Assembly: GCA_009782555.1 (NCBI GenBank)
Contig: WRIV01000006.1
Span: 62,001-126,000, forward strand
DNA from: Treponema sp.
Lineage (GTDB): Bacteria > Spirochaetota > Spirochaetia > Treponematales > Breznakiellaceae
Length of the DNA stretch: 64,000 nt
Reading direction: 5' to 3'
Within the stretch, counting starts at the first letter, position 1; each line of letters opens with the position of its first letter. Below are positions 44,263 through 53,883 of this stretch, piece by piece. The translations under genes were made by a program, and so were the position numbers. The notes under the pieces are model-generated. The model saw only the letters and a list, made by a program, of their open reading frames with translations. It did no database searches and was not told where the DNA came from.

Positions 44263-45117
44263 ATGGCATCGTATGATAAAAAAATATCCTTTATCTCAAA
44301 AGAAGAATATAACTGCCCTGTCTGCGATACAAATTTTCACCGGGAAGAACTGCTTACCGGCAGCGGGCGGCTGATTGCAGGGGCGATCACCGATGAACTT
44401 CACCGGCTCTACGAACCTTCCGCCAAATACGGATTGATTTACCCCCTGGCATATCAGGCCACGGTATGTCCTAAATGCTGGTTTGCATCGATGGACAAGG
44501 ATTTTCAGAGTATCCCAATTTCATCCATAGAAAAAGCCCAAAAGGACGACAATAAACGAAAAACCGTTACCAGGCTTATTTTTCCATCCGTGAATTTTTC
44601 CAAATCCCGGGATCTGGTCAGCGGCGCAGCATCCCTTTACCTGGTCCTCCATTGTTACGGTTATTTTCCCAAAGAATTTTCTCCCACCATGAAACAGGCC
44701 ATAGCCTCGCTCCGCACCGGCTGGCTTTTGAATAGGATGGATGATAAATACCCCAATTATAACTATGACTGGCTGGCGGTACTCTTTAAAAAGAAAGCGC
44801 AGTTTTTATACAACGAAGCGATTTTAAAAGAACAAAGCGGCAAAGAAAATTTGTCGGGAGTAAAGTATTTCGGCCCCGATACGGACAAGAATTATTCCTA
44901 TGAGGGGGCCCTTTATCTTTCGGCTCTGCTCAGGCTTAAGTATGGCCCCCGGGATAGTTATGATTCCAGGGTCGAAGCCCTTCAAACCTCCAAGCGGACC
45001 ATTGCCAAGATGTTCGGCCTGGGAAAATCTTCCAAGAGCAAGCCCGGTCCCCTTTTGGAAAATGCCCGGGAGCTCTATGATAATCTTAACAGAGAATTAA
45101 ACGAAAACGACGATTAA
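44263..45117 (+). CDS. DUF2225 family protein
   Basis: The 284-residue protein has two CXXC pairs in its N-terminal part (CPVCDTNF near 19 and CPKCWFAS near 68), the usual zinc-binding start of DUF2225. The rest is helical. The function is unknown; the family is common in spirochaetes and some Firmicutes. It begins one base after acpS. Confidence 0.8.
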   Translation: MASYDKKISFISKEEYNCPVCDTNFHREELLTGSGRLIAGAITDELHRLYEPSAKYGLIYPLAYQATVCPKCWFASMDKDFQSIPISSIEKAQKDDNKRKTVTRLIFPSVNFSKSRDLVSGAASLYLVLHCYGYFPKEFSPTMKQAIASLRTGWLLNRMDDKYPNYNYDWLAVLFKKKAQFLYNEAILKEQSGKENLSGVKYFGPDTDKNYSYEGALYLSALLRLKYGPRDSYDSRVEALQTSKRTIAKMFGLGKSSKSKPGPLLENARELYDNLNRELNENDD

Positions 45118-45125
45118 TTAAAGTG

Positions 45126-45923
45126 ATGCATAGAAGAACCCTCACTTTGGATGCTCAAAAAAAAAACAACAGGAACATTCAGCTCCTTATTGCCTATGAT
45201 GGTACGGATTTTTCCGGATGGCAGCGTCAGGACGGAGACAAAACAAAACAAAAAACAAGGACCGTCCAGGGAGAAATTGAAAGGGCCCTGGAAATAATTC
45301 ACAAAACCCCCGTGGCCCTTATCGGGAGCGGCCGTACCGATTCAGGGGTCCATGCCAGAGCCCAGTGTGCCAATTTTTACACTCCCATAACCAGCATGGA
45401 AGCCCCCCGTTTTGTCCCAGCCCTGAACAGTATACTCCCCCGGGATATACGAATAATGGAGGCCCGTGAATCGCCGGAGGGTTTTCATTCCCGCTTTGAT
45501 GCCCGATCCAGAACGTATCGCTATTTTTTTATTTCCCACAGACCTGCCCTTCCCATGGAAAAACGGTACGCCCTCCAGCTTTGGCGGCAACCGGATCTTT
45601 CCCTTCTAAACGATTATTGCCGCCTTCTTCGCGGGGAATTTGACTGTACGATATTTGCCGCCGCCGCCGATAAAAGTGTTTCCCGCCGCCGGTATATTTA
45701 CAGCGCTTTCTTTTTTCCAGAAAGGGATCGAATCGTTTTTGAAATCAGGGCCAACGCTTTTTTATGGAAGATGGTCCGCTCCATGGCGGGAACCCTGCTT
45801 TTTTATGAAGAAAAAAAACTGAACGCCGAAGCATTTTACCAGATTATTACTTCGGGAAAAAGGGAAATGGCCGGCCCTACCCTGCCGCCGGAGGGCCTAA
45901 TCCTTTGGAATGTGGACTATTAG
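45126..45923 (+). CDS. truA: tRNA pseudouridine synthase A
   Basis: TruA makes pseudouridine at tRNA positions 38-40. The roughly 265-residue product has [13 protein letters not shown], the catalytic [18 protein letters not shown] motif and the [10 protein letters not shown] region. The start is uncertain: ATG 45126 or GTG 45123, neither with a strong ribosome site. The N-terminus has about 20 extra polar residues. Confidence 0.95.
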   Translation: MHRRTLTLDAQKKNNRNIQLLIAYDGTDFSGWQRQDGDKTKQKTRTVQGEIERALEIIHKTPVALIGSGRTDSGVHARAQCANFYTPITSMEAPRFVPALNSILPRDIRIMEARESPEGFHSRFDARSRTYRYFFISHRPALPMEKRYALQLWRQPDLSLLNDYCRLLRGEFDCTIFAAAADKSVSRRRYIYSAFFFPERDRIVFEIRANAFLWKMVRSMAGTLLFYEEKKLNAEAFYQIITSGKREMAGPTLPPEGLILWNVDY

Positions 45924-45976
45924 ACCAAAAGACAAAGTGCATCTGCCAGGAAAGAATGACAATAAATTCAAAAAAC

Positions 45977-46048
45977 AGCGGGAAACGGGAGTCGGACCCG
46001 CGACATCCACCTTGGCAAGGTGGCGCTCTACCACTGAGCTATTCCCGC
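45977..46048 (-). tRNA. tRNA-Gly(GCC)
   Basis: A 72-nt cloverleaf with acceptor GCGGGAA/TTCCCGC, D-arm TAGCTCAGTGGTAGAGC and anticodon loop TTGCCAA. CCA is not encoded. A run of five Ts follows the discriminator. Confidence 0.96.
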
Positions 46049-46064
46049 AAAGAAGCAATATTCA

Positions 46065-46094
46065 TGTAACGAAGAGATTTTTCCCTTCGTTACA
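46065..46094. terminator. Perfect 10-base hairpin before tRNA-Gly
   Basis: TGTAACGAAG and CTTCGTTACA form a perfect stem with a 10-base loop, 93 bases beyond the dehydrogenase stop and just upstream of the tRNA. It could end the dehydrogenase transcript. No U-run follows. Confidence 0.4.
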
Positions 46095-46186
46095 CGATAG
46101 AGAATCCTGCCATAAAGAACAAAAAAGGTCAATCACCAATGCGTTTTTTTATAGAGATGTTCAGAAACTGCCGTTTCCTAACAACT

Positions 46187-47122
46187 CTATTTTTTGAAGT
46201 ACAGCACCTTTGCCAGCTCAATATACATCTTGTCCCTGTTCTTGATCGCTTTTTCCGCCTTGTCGCCGGAATAATCGTAGAATCCCTGGCCGCTCTTTAC
46301 GCCAAGTTTTCCTTCTTCTACCATTTTCTTTAGAACCGGACTCCGTTCCTTTGAACTGCACAACTCGGCATTTAAGTAGCTGTTTATGTTATCAAATGTG
46401 TCCAGTCCTCCAAAATCGGCAATGCCAAAGGGGCCAAGGGCGGCGTAGCGAAGTCCCATACCTGCTTTCAGGACGGTGTCGACATCTTCAAATGTGGCAA
46501 TTCCCTGTTCTACAATGGACAGCGCTTCCCGCAGCAGCGAGAACTGTATGCGGTTTACGACAAATCCGGGAACGTCTTTTACCACTACCGGGCATTTTCC
46601 GAGTTTTAGGATGATGTCTTTCAGTTTCGTTACCATTTCAGGGCTGGTTTTTTCGCCTTTGATAATTTCGCAGATCGGCAAAAGGTGCGGGGGGTTAATC
46701 CAGTGCTGACCGAGGAATCGTTCCGGTTTTGTCACTTTTTCCGCAATTCTGGTGATGGGTAAACCGCTGGTATTGGTGGTCAGTATCGCCTCGGCAGGGG
46801 CAATCTGGCTGACTTCCTCCCAGAATTGATGCTTAATCTCGATTTTTTCAACAATGGCCTCGATTATCAGGGAGCAATCGGCAAAACAATCCTTGGATTT
46901 TGTAAAGCTGATGAGCTTAATAATATTATCCGATTCCTGTTTTGAAATAATATCTTCATTGACCAGGGTTTCCTGATTGATCTCAACCTGACGTTTTCCT
47001 TTTGCTATGGCATCATCAATTATATCATACAAAACAACTTCATACCCGGAACTTGCATAAACCTGCGCCAAAGACGCTCCCATTATTCCGGAACCAGCGA
47101 TACCTACTTTTTTGGGGTTCAT
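46187..47122 (-). CDS. 3-hydroxyacyl-CoA dehydrogenase family protein
   Basis: The 311-residue enzyme has the NAD-binding GSGIMGASLAQVYASSG motif, NTSGLPITRIA, KDVPGFVVNRIQFSLLREA and GVKSGQGFYDY, the order typical of the family. The active-site block reads GQHWINPPHLLPICEII instead of the usual HFFNPVPVMKLVE, so the substrate may differ (other hydroxy acids or a hydroxyacyl-CoA variant). GGAGGAG precedes the ATG. No other beta-oxidation or butyrate gene is in the window. Confidence 0.85.
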   Translation of the reverse strand: MNPKKVGIAGSGIMGASLAQVYASSGYEVVLYDIIDDAIAKGKRQVEINQETLVNEDIISKQESDNIIKLISFTKSKDCFADCSLIIEAIVEKIEIKHQFWEEVSQIAPAEAILTTNTSGLPITRIAEKVTKPERFLGQHWINPPHLLPICEIIKGEKTSPEMVTKLKDIILKLGKCPVVVKDVPGFVVNRIQFSLLREALSIVEQGIATFEDVDTVLKAGMGLRYAALGPFGIADFGGLDTFDNINSYLNAELCSSKERSPVLKKMVEEGKLGVKSGQGFYDYSGDKAEKAIKNRDKMYIELAKVLYFKK

Positions 47123-47212
47123 GATTTCTCCTCCATGTTTATAAGCTGATAATAATGATGCTCCGGGGATGGGTATCTGTCAAGGAAATATTTACCATTT
47201 TTTCGGTTCTGA

Positions 47213-47230
47213 GCAGCGAAGGGATCGCCT
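47213..47230 (-). repeat. tRNA-Lys 3'-end-like remnant
   Basis: AGCAGCGAAGGGATCG differs by one base from the 3' end of the tRNA-Lys gene 170 bases away. A third, inverted CGAAGGGATC copy lies at 47336. They read as tRNA fragments, not a complete cloverleaf. Confidence 0.5.
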
Positions 47231-47380
47231 TCCAGCCGGCAACGTCCTGTTGCCTCCTTCCAGACCGCGGTTCAGCTCTGCCGGCACCCTCCATCGCGCC
47301 TTTTCCCCCCACCTGTCCGGCGAGTTGAACCGTTTGATCCCTTCGTACTGTCTTTCATTAATAAAGAATATTTTTCATTT

Positions 47381-47453
47381 TGAGCCGCGAAGGGATCGAA
47401 CCTTCGACCCGCAGATTAAGAGTCTGCTGCTCTACCAGCTGAGCTAGCGGCCC
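47381..47453 (-). tRNA. tRNA-Lys(CTT)
   Basis: A 73-nt cloverleaf with acceptor GGGCCGC/GCGGCTC (one G-T pair), D-arm TAGCTCAGCTGGTAGAGC, anticodon loop CTCTTAA and T-arm GGTTCGATCCC. CCA is not encoded. Confidence 0.95.
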
Positions 47454-47510
47454 ATGATACCTTGCTGTCCGTTCAAGGCATGCAGCCGCTCCTATGGCAG
47501 GACATCTGTC

Positions 47511-47584
47511 TGCGTTCGACAGGACTCGAACCTGCGGCCTACGGATTCGAAGTCCGTTGCTCTATCCAACTGAGCTACGAACGC
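47511..47584 (-). tRNA. tRNA-Arg(TCG)
   Basis: A 74-nt cloverleaf with acceptor GCGTTCG/CGAACGC, D-arm TAGCTCAGTTGGATAGAGC and anticodon loop CTTCGAA. CCA is not encoded. It lies 57 bases upstream of tRNA-Lys on the same strand, probably one transcript. Confidence 0.95.
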
Positions 47585-47662
47585 CCAATAATAAACATAA
47601 GATCTGCTTAAGGTGCCAATAGTTTATAAAAGAATGCTGTGTGTGTCAATACCTAACCTTAC

Positions 47663-50158
47663 CTAATCAGGTAACGCCAGGCCCAGTACTTCTTCAAAAC
47701 GTTCCACCGGATGAAAATTGATCCCCTTCTTGACATGGTCGGGAATATCATCCAAATCCCGAAGGTTATGCTTGGGAATGATAATGTCCTTTACCTGATT
47801 CCTCCGGGCGGCGACGGTTTTTTCCTTTAACCCTCCAATGGGAAGCACTTGCCCGGTAAGGGAAAGTTCTCCGGTCATGGCAAGGCGGCCGGCGATGTTT
47901 TTTCCCCGGATCAGGGAAAGCAGCGCTGTGGCCATGGTAATCCCCGCCGACGGCCCGTCCTTGGGGGTGGCTCCTTCGGGAATGTGGAGATGAATTTGAT
48001 TTTTTTCAAACCATTCGGAAGCGACGCCGTATTTTTCGATCCCCGCCTTCCGGGCCACGGTCATGGCAATGGAAGCGCTTTCCTTCATAGTATCCCCCAT
48101 TTTACCCGTCAGGATCAGTTCTCCTTTGCCGGGAGAAGCCACCGCTTCGATGATCAGGGTATCCCCGCCCATGCTGGTCCAGGCCAGTCCCAGGGACATA
48201 CCGGGTTTGTCGGCCCTTTTTACAACATCCCCGGGGAAGATGGGCTTACCCAGATGTTTTTCCACAGCTTTTTTGTCTACGGCAAAAGAATGTTGATCAC
48301 TAGAAACGGAGGAAGCCTTGGATTTGGCCTTTTCATTTTCCGTCCCTGCCTCTGTAGTTTCAATAATCTGCATGGCCAGTTTACGGTGAATCTTATCCAG
48401 GTTTTTTTCAAAGTTCCGGACCCCCGCTTCACGGGCATAGCCATTGGCGATGTGGAGCAGGCTGTCCTTGGTGTACTTTGCCTGGTTCTTTTTCAGGCCG
48501 TTTTTTTCCAGACTTTTTGGCACCAGATAACGTTTGGCAATTTCCAGTTTTTCCGTATCAATATAACCGGGTAGTTCAATGATCTCCATCCTGTCCAAAA
48601 GCGGCATGGGGATCGTGTCCAGGGTATTGGCGGTAACAATAAAAAAAACCTGGGAAATGTCAAAGGGCAGGTCCAGATAATGATCCCGGAACGCGTAGTT
48701 CTGCTCCGGGTCCAGCACTTCCAGCAGAGCCGATGCGGGATCCCCCTGATAACTGGCTCCCATTTTATCGATCTCATCGATCATAAATACCGGATCCCGT
48801 GTCTTGGTAATCTTAAGGCCCTGTATGATCTTTCCCGGCATGGCACCGATATAGGTCCGGCGGTGACCTTTGATTTCCGCTTCGTCTCTCATGCCCCCCA
48901 CGGAAAAACGGAAAAATTCCTTTCCCAGGGACCGGGCGATGGAACGGCCAACACTGGTCTTGCCCACCCCCGGCGGCCCAACCAGGCAGATGATCGAACC
49001 CGCAGGATATTGATCAAAACCCCTCCCCAGGCCCGGCGGCGCTGCTTTTTGCGGAGCCTTCTGCGAATTCTGCTGAACCTTTTGGCCCTTACCGTTTTGA
49101 ACAAGGTTGCGGAGTTTCCGGACCGCCAAATATTCGGCAATGCGGCTTTTTACATCCTTTAGGCCATAGTGGTCGGCGTCAAGAATTTCCCGGGCATTTT
49201 TCAGGTCAAAAATTTCCGGCGGAGGATCGTTCCATGGCAGACTTACAATGACATCCAGATAATTCCGGGTTACGGTAAATTCTCCCGAATTGGGTTCCAT
49301 GAGACTGAATTTTTCCAATTCTTGTTCCACCGCTTCCTTGATTTCTCCCTCAAACTTAAAGGCGTCGATCTTTTCCTTAAAGCGCTGGTATTCGGAACTC
49401 TTTGCATCCGTGGTCATTCCCAGTTCAGTTTTAATAGCCTTTAACTCTTCTTTTAGAAAATAATCCCGCTGGGATTTTTCGATTTTTTCGTTGATCTCTT
49501 TTTGAATTCTTTTTTGAATTCGCAGCAATTCCTGTTCTTTTTTTATAAACACCAGAACCTGCTCCATTCGCTTGCGAACGTTGAGGATCTCCAGGATCTT
49601 CTGCTGTTCCGTTTTATCGATGTTAAGGATGCTGGTGATAAAGTCGGCGATCTTGCCGGGATGATCAATGTTGATCATGTTAAGCCGCATCTCTTCGGAA
49701 AAGAGAGGGTTATTTTCGGAGATCTGTTTCATCTCGGAAATCAGAGCCCTAGTCAGGCCCTTAACTTCAGAGGTATTGTCTTCTTCGTCTTCCAGGTACT
49801 CAACCGCCGCTGCAATGGGCGCCTGGGCATGAAGGGTTTTTTTAACACGAAAACGTTTAAGGGTGGAAATAAAGATATTCACTCCGCCGTCGGGGAGGTT
49901 AATCTTTTTTACGATCTTGGCAACGGTCCCCACCTGGTAAAGGTCCGTAATGGAAGGGGTCTCCGTTTCGTTCCGAAGCATCACCAGGCCAATAAGAGCG
50001 TCCCCGGAGACAGCATCGTCTATCACCTTAACGTCGGGCGGGTTACCAATCATGATGGGGGTAAAGATCCCCGGAAAAATAGGGCGGCCCATGAGGGCCA
50101 CCAGGGGAAGCTTGTTGGGCAGAATCTGGTCTATGGGTACCATGCTTTGGTCAGGCAT
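47663..50158 (-). CDS. lon: ATP-dependent protease Lon
   Basis: Lon degrades misfolded and regulatory proteins. The 831-residue product has the N-terminal LON domain, a coiled-coil region (about 185-260), Walker A GPPGVGKTSVG, Walker B VFMIDEIDKMG and the catalytic Ser in PKDGPSAGITMAT with the later Lys. The segment around residues 350-370 (QKVQQNSQKAPQKAAPPG) before the P-loop is an insert. The length is close to typical. Confidence 0.97.
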   Translation of the reverse strand: MPDQSMVPIDQILPNKLPLVALMGRPIFPGIFTPIMIGNPPDVKVIDDAVSGDALIGLVMLRNETETPSITDLYQVGTVAKIVKKINLPDGGVNIFISTLKRFRVKKTLHAQAPIAAAVEYLEDEEDNTSEVKGLTRALISEMKQISENNPLFSEEMRLNMINIDHPGKIADFITSILNIDKTEQQKILEILNVRKRMEQVLVFIKKEQELLRIQKRIQKEINEKIEKSQRDYFLKEELKAIKTELGMTTDAKSSEYQRFKEKIDAFKFEGEIKEAVEQELEKFSLMEPNSGEFTVTRNYLDVIVSLPWNDPPPEIFDLKNAREILDADHYGLKDVKSRIAEYLAVRKLRNLVQNGKGQKVQQNSQKAPQKAAPPGLGRGFDQYPAGSIICLVGPPGVGKTSVGRSIARSLGKEFFRFSVGGMRDEAEIKGHRRTYIGAMPGKIIQGLKITKTRDPVFMIDEIDKMGASYQGDPASALLEVLDPEQNYAFRDHYLDLPFDISQVFFIVTANTLDTIPMPLLDRMEIIELPGYIDTEKLEIAKRYLVPKSLEKNGLKKNQAKYTKDSLLHIANGYAREAGVRNFEKNLDKIHRKLAMQIIETTEAGTENEKAKSKASSVSSDQHSFAVDKKAVEKHLGKPIFPGDVVKRADKPGMSLGLAWTSMGGDTLIIEAVASPGKGELILTGKMGDTMKESASIAMTVARKAGIEKYGVASEWFEKNQIHLHIPEGATPKDGPSAGITMATALLSLIRGKNIAGRLAMTGELSLTGQVLPIGGLKEKTVAARRNQVKDIIIPKHNLRDLDDIPDHVKKGINFHPVERFEEVLGLALPD

Positions 50159-50193
50159 GACTTTGTCCTTTTTTGCTTTTTTATCTCAAAATG

Positions 50194-50233
50194 AGCAAAT
50201 TTCATCTTAAAAATAGCAAATTTCATCTTAAAA
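50194..50233 (-). promoter_or_regulatory. Two 19-bp direct repeats spaced 21 bp in the lon promoter
   Basis: AGCAAATTTCATCTTAAAA (plus-strand reading) starts at 50194 and again at 50215. The 21-bp step is two DNA turns, so a bound protein would sit on one face. The second copy fills the -35/-10 spacer of the candidate lon promoter and the first covers the likely transcription start, as a repressor operator would. A third, inverted GAAATTTG core is at 50259. Confidence 0.6.
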
Positions 50234-50238
50234 TGCAA
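50210..50238 (-). promoter_or_regulatory. Sigma70-type promoter of lon
   Basis: On the minus strand TTGCAT and TATTTT are 17 bases apart, about 50 bases before the lon start codon. No CIRCE element is visible. Confidence 0.45.
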
Positions 50239-50342
50239 GTTTTTTATCGAACAAAGGCGAAATTTGTGTAAAGAGAGTTTCAATATCGTTTGGCATTTGC
50301 TTTGAGCTATGGTTTGCTATAGAATTCAAATAAGGAATTAGC

Positions 50343-50984
50343 ATGAAAAAAGCTTACATTTTTGATCTGGACGGCACTCTGGCCAACACCATCTACGACA
50401 TCGGCGACAGCATAAATCATCTCCTTATCCAGCGAGGACTTCCCATCCACAGCTACGAAAAATATAGCGCCTGCCTTGGCATGGGGATAAACATTACCCT
50501 CAGCAGGACCATGTCCGGTTATGACGTGCTTCCGCCGGAAGAAAAAGCAGCCCTCCGCAGGGCCTATACCATTCACAACGGAGAGCATTGCTTGGACAAA
50601 ACACTCCCCTACGAAGGAATTCCGGAAACCCTAAAGACGTTGGCGGAACGGGGCGCCGTACTGGGGATATTTACCAACAAGCCCGAAATGCCGGCCCGGA
50701 AAATTGCCGCAGCGCTCTTTGCGAATATCGACTTTGCCTTTGTGCTGGGTAATGTGGAGGGTTTATCGATGAAACCTGATCCTTCCCGGATGCTGGCTGA
50801 ACTGGAAAAACTGGGGATAACGGCGGCAGAAACGGTCTTTGTGGGGGACGGCGGCCCCGATATTGCCACGGCAAAAACCGGAAAGATGTTTGCCTGCGGG
50901 GTGAGTTGGGGTTTCCAGGGCCTGAAAGAACTGGATGGCGCAGACCTCGTTATCTCTCATCCCCGGGAATTATTAGCTATTTGA
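50343..50984 (+). CDS. HAD-family phosphatase, phosphoglycolate-phosphatase-like
   Basis: The 213-residue protein has HAD motif I FDLDGTLANT, motif II FTNK, the motif III Lys in GLSMKPDPS and motif IV FVGDGGPDI. The helical cap between motifs I and II is of the Gph/PgmB type. The substrate is unknown. It diverges from lon. Confidence 0.9.
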   Translation: MKKAYIFDLDGTLANTIYDIGDSINHLLIQRGLPIHSYEKYSACLGMGINITLSRTMSGYDVLPPEEKAALRRAYTIHNGEHCLDKTLPYEGIPETLKTLAERGAVLGIFTNKPEMPARKIAAALFANIDFAFVLGNVEGLSMKPDPSRMLAELEKLGITAAETVFVGDGGPDIATAKTGKMFACGVSWGFQGLKELDGADLVISHPRELLAI

Positions 50985-51014
50985 CTTGTTCGGAAATTCC
51001 GGTTTCCGAACAAG
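50985..51014. terminator. Perfect 12-base hairpin between convergent genes
   Basis: CTTGTTCGGAAA and TTTCCGAACAAG form a perfect stem with a six-base loop, starting on the base after the HAD stop codon and 39 bases before the rpe stop. It would act as a two-way stop signal. No strong U-run flanks it. Confidence 0.55.
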
Positions 51015-51052
51015 CCATTAAGTAAACCGGCCATTTCAAAAAGAAACCCGGA

Positions 51053-51712
51053 CTACAGTCCCTTTATTTTTTTTACCACCGCAGCCCTGTCCTGGGCGGT
51101 AAAAAAGGCACTGCCCGCGACAATCACATCCGCCCCTTTTTCAACGGCCAGTGAAGCGTTATCTCCGGTAACTCCTCCATCTACCGAAAGCAGAAAATGG
51201 CTCCCCTTTTCTTTTCGCAGCGATGCCAGGCTAACAAGTTTTTCCAGGCAGGAGGGGATCATCTTTTGTCCTCCGAACCCGGGATTGACCAGGAGGATCA
51301 GAATCAAATCCACTTCGGAAATAATTTCATCCAAAACGTGGGCCGGCGTGGAGGGAACAATACAAACCCCCGGTTTCATCCCCGCGGTCCTGATTTTTTG
51401 AATAAGCCTGCTGGCATGCATGACAGCTTCGATATGGAAGGTAAAATAATTCGTCCCCGCCGCGGCAAAGCTTTCAATATAATCCTGGGGATTGGCAACC
51501 ATAAGATGGCAGTCCAGGGGCAGTTTTGTTTCCCTCCGTATGTCAGATACCATCTTTGGACCGAATGTTAAATTGGGAACAAAATGACCATCCATCACAT
51601 CCACATGGATCCAGTCCGCCCCGGATTCATTGATAGTCTGGACTTCTTCTGCAAGACGTGCAAAATCCGCAGACAATAGGGAAGGCGCCGCCAATATTGT
51701 TTTCTTTGCCAT
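51053..51712 (-). CDS. rpe: Ribulose-phosphate 3-epimerase
   Basis: Rpe interconverts ribulose-5-phosphate and xylulose-5-phosphate. The 219-residue TIM-barrel protein has APSLLSADFARL, the metal motif HVDVMDGHFVPN near residue 36 and NPGFGGQKMI plus SVDGGV late, all conserved. The length is normal. Confidence 0.96.
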   Translation of the reverse strand: MAKKTILAAPSLLSADFARLAEEVQTINESGADWIHVDVMDGHFVPNLTFGPKMVSDIRRETKLPLDCHLMVANPQDYIESFAAAGTNYFTFHIEAVMHASRLIQKIRTAGMKPGVCIVPSTPAHVLDEIISEVDLILILLVNPGFGGQKMIPSCLEKLVSLASLRKEKGSHFLLSVDGGVTGDNASLAVEKGADVIVAGSAFFTAQDRAAVVKKIKGL

Positions 51713-51764
51713 TCAAGAAAAGTATACCAGAATCAGCGAAGACCTTCCAGATTATTTTTGAAAA

Positions 51765-52745
51765 TTACATCAAAGAAACAACAGCGGCAGCTATCGTTTC
51801 TTCCGAGGGCGCCACCTGGGCTTCGAGGCGGGAATTGAAAGGTATGGGTACATCAAGCCCTCCAAGTCTGCGGATGGGCGCTTTCAGAGAAAAAAAAGCT
51901 CCGCTGTCCGCAATGACCGCTGCAATTTCCGATCCGTATCCTCCGGTTAGAGGCGCCTCGTGGACCACTAAACATCGGCCGGTTTTTTTTACCGAAGCGA
52001 TCAATGCTTCTTTATCCAAGGGAACCAGGGTCCGGGGATCCACCACTTCCGCATCAATGCCTCTACTGCCGGCCAGATCTTCAGCCGCCTTGAGGCACCG
52101 GGGCACCATGCGTCCGTAGGCAATAATGGTGATATCCTTACCAGGTCGTTTTACATCGGCCTTACCCAGAGGAATGGCATAGTCCTCATCAGGAATCGGT
52201 CCCTTGGTGCGGTAGAGGAGTTTTTGTTCTATGAACACCACCGGGTTGGGATCGTAGATCGATGATTTAAGGAGGCCCTTGGCATCACCGGGGGTGGAAG
52301 GGACAACTACCTTAAGACCGGGAACATTGGCAATCCAGGCTTCAGGGCTTTGACTATGCTGTTCCGCCGCACCGGTTCCCGATCCAGCCGGCGTCCTGAG
52401 TACCATGGGAACCGATCCCTGGCCGCCGAACTGGAAACGGTTTTTAGCTCCCTGGTTCACAAGCTGTTCCATGGCCAGGGTAATAAAATCGCTGAACATG
52501 ATTTCCAAGATCGGGAGGATCCCCGTCATGGCAGCCCCCACAGCACAGCCGGTGATGGCCAGTTCGGAAATGGGAGTATCTCTAATCCGTTCCGGACCAA
52601 ATTCTTCTATCATGCCACGGGAAACACCAAAGGTGCCGCCGTAAATTCCCACGTCTTCCCCCATAAGGATGATCCGGCGGTCTTTCCTCATCTCTTCGCA
52701 CATAGCTTCTTTCAGCGCATCCGCATAGGTTATTTCTTTCACCAT
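51765..52745 (-). CDS. pdhB: Thiamin-dependent 2-oxo acid dehydrogenase E1 beta subunit
   Basis: The 326-residue protein matches E1-beta: [26 protein letters not shown] near residue 27, [11 protein letters not shown] and a C-terminal transketolase domain with [13 protein letters not shown]. It should form a heterotetramer with E1-alpha. The exact complex (pyruvate or acetoin type) is not certain. It is five bases after the alpha gene. Confidence 0.93.
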   Translation of the reverse strand: MVKEITYADALKEAMCEEMRKDRRIILMGEDVGIYGGTFGVSRGMIEEFGPERIRDTPISELAITGCAVGAAMTGILPILEIMFSDFITLAMEQLVNQGAKNRFQFGGQGSVPMVLRTPAGSGTGAAEQHSQSPEAWIANVPGLKVVVPSTPGDAKGLLKSSIYDPNPVVFIEQKLLYRTKGPIPDEDYAIPLGKADVKRPGKDITIIAYGRMVPRCLKAAEDLAGSRGIDAEVVDPRTLVPLDKEALIASVKKTGRCLVVHEAPLTGGYGSEIAAVIADSGAFFSLKAPIRRLGGLDVPIPFNSRLEAQVAPSEETIAAAVVSLM

Positions 52746-52750
52746 TCCCC

Positions 52751-53752
52751 CTAAAGTACAAAACCGTTCTTGTGCTTTTCGGTCCGCATATCTCCGGAAG
52801 CATAGACATCGTCAAATATTTTTTCGATGGGAAGTTCCGGAGAATTTTCGGCAAAACTCACCGCCGCAGCTATATCTTCCCCGGCTTTTTTTTCAACTTC
52901 CTCCAGTTCTTCCAGGGTAAAAATTTTTTCTTCCAGAAGACATTCCTTGAAATACTTGATGGGACATTTTTCCTTCCACCGGTTTACCTCTTCTTGAGTT
53001 CGGTACACTTGCTGATCGCTTTTTGAATGGCCCATCCAGCGATAGGTATTAAGGACCATGAGCATGGGACCCCTGGCAAGGACATGATCCCGGGCTTTTT
53101 TGGTTTCTTCATAAATCAGGAGTATGTCGTTTCCATCCAGGGTAATGCCCTTCATTCCATAGGAAGAAGCACGGATGGAAATATCATCAATGCCCATGGA
53201 TCTGCTTATATGGGTGGACATGCCATAGAAGTTGTTGGTACAGACAAACAAAACAGGCAGATGCCAGACCGAGGCAAGGTTCAGTGATTCATGAAAAGCC
53301 CCTTGATTGGAAGCGCCGTCACCAAAAAAACTTACCGTGATGTTGGGCCGCTTAAAGTATTTTTGGGACAGAGCCGCCCCAACGGCTATGGGGATACCTC
53401 CCCCCACGATGCCGTTGGCCCCCAGACTCCCCACGGAAAAGTCCGCGATGTGCATACTGCCTCCTTTTCCCTTGCAGTACCCCGTTTCTCTGCCCAAAAG
53501 TTCGGCCATCATTTTTTTTATATCCATCCCCTTGCCAATACCCTGCCCGTGACTGCGATGGGTCTGGGTGATCATATCTTCTTTTTCCAGGGCGGCGCAG
53601 ACTCCGATTCCGACGGCTTCTTCACCAACACAGAAGTGAGCGGTTCCATGTATCTTTCCTTCAGCGAAGAGCCGGGCGGCAGTTTCTTCAAAAGTACGGG
53701 TTTGTATCATTTTTAGGTACATATCTCCGTATTGTTCCCTGGATAGTTTCAT
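52751..53752 (-). CDS. pdhA: Thiamin-dependent 2-oxo acid dehydrogenase E1 alpha subunit
   Basis: The 333-residue protein has the thiamin-diphosphate motif [30 protein letters not shown] and KGGSMH. AGGAGG lies six bases before ATG 53752. The longer ORF-track start has no ribosome site. The alpha/beta pair is present, but no E2 (lipoyl) or E3 gene is in the window. Confidence 0.94.
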   Translation of the reverse strand: MKLSREQYGDMYLKMIQTRTFEETAARLFAEGKIHGTAHFCVGEEAVGIGVCAALEKEDMITQTHRSHGQGIGKGMDIKKMMAELLGRETGYCKGKGGSMHIADFSVGSLGANGIVGGGIPIAVGAALSQKYFKRPNITVSFFGDGASNQGAFHESLNLASVWHLPVLFVCTNNFYGMSTHISRSMGIDDISIRASSYGMKGITLDGNDILLIYEETKKARDHVLARGPMLMVLNTYRWMGHSKSDQQVYRTQEEVNRWKEKCPIKYFKECLLEEKIFTLEELEEVEKKAGEDIAAAVSFAENSPELPIEKIFDDVYASGDMRTEKHKNGFVL

Positions 53753-53883
53753 CCAAAGCCTCCTATAACTTATCATGGATCATTTTTTGGAATTTGTGAA
53801 ATGCTCAATATCGCCGCCATATCTTTACCGCCTTTCCGCTGTCGATTATAGTTAAGAAGTGAACAGCCCTGTAAGGAGCGGCA

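Noticed and set aside
45910-46197. 95-codon ORF after truA
   Set aside because: It reads antisense through tRNA-Gly and a hairpin; no coding signal.
47169-47447. 92-codon ORF over the tRNA-Lys region
   Set aside because: It reads antisense through tRNA-Lys; no coding signal.
49502-50194. 230-codon plus-strand ORF
   Set aside because: Antisense to the N-terminal half of lon, with no ribosome site or family match.
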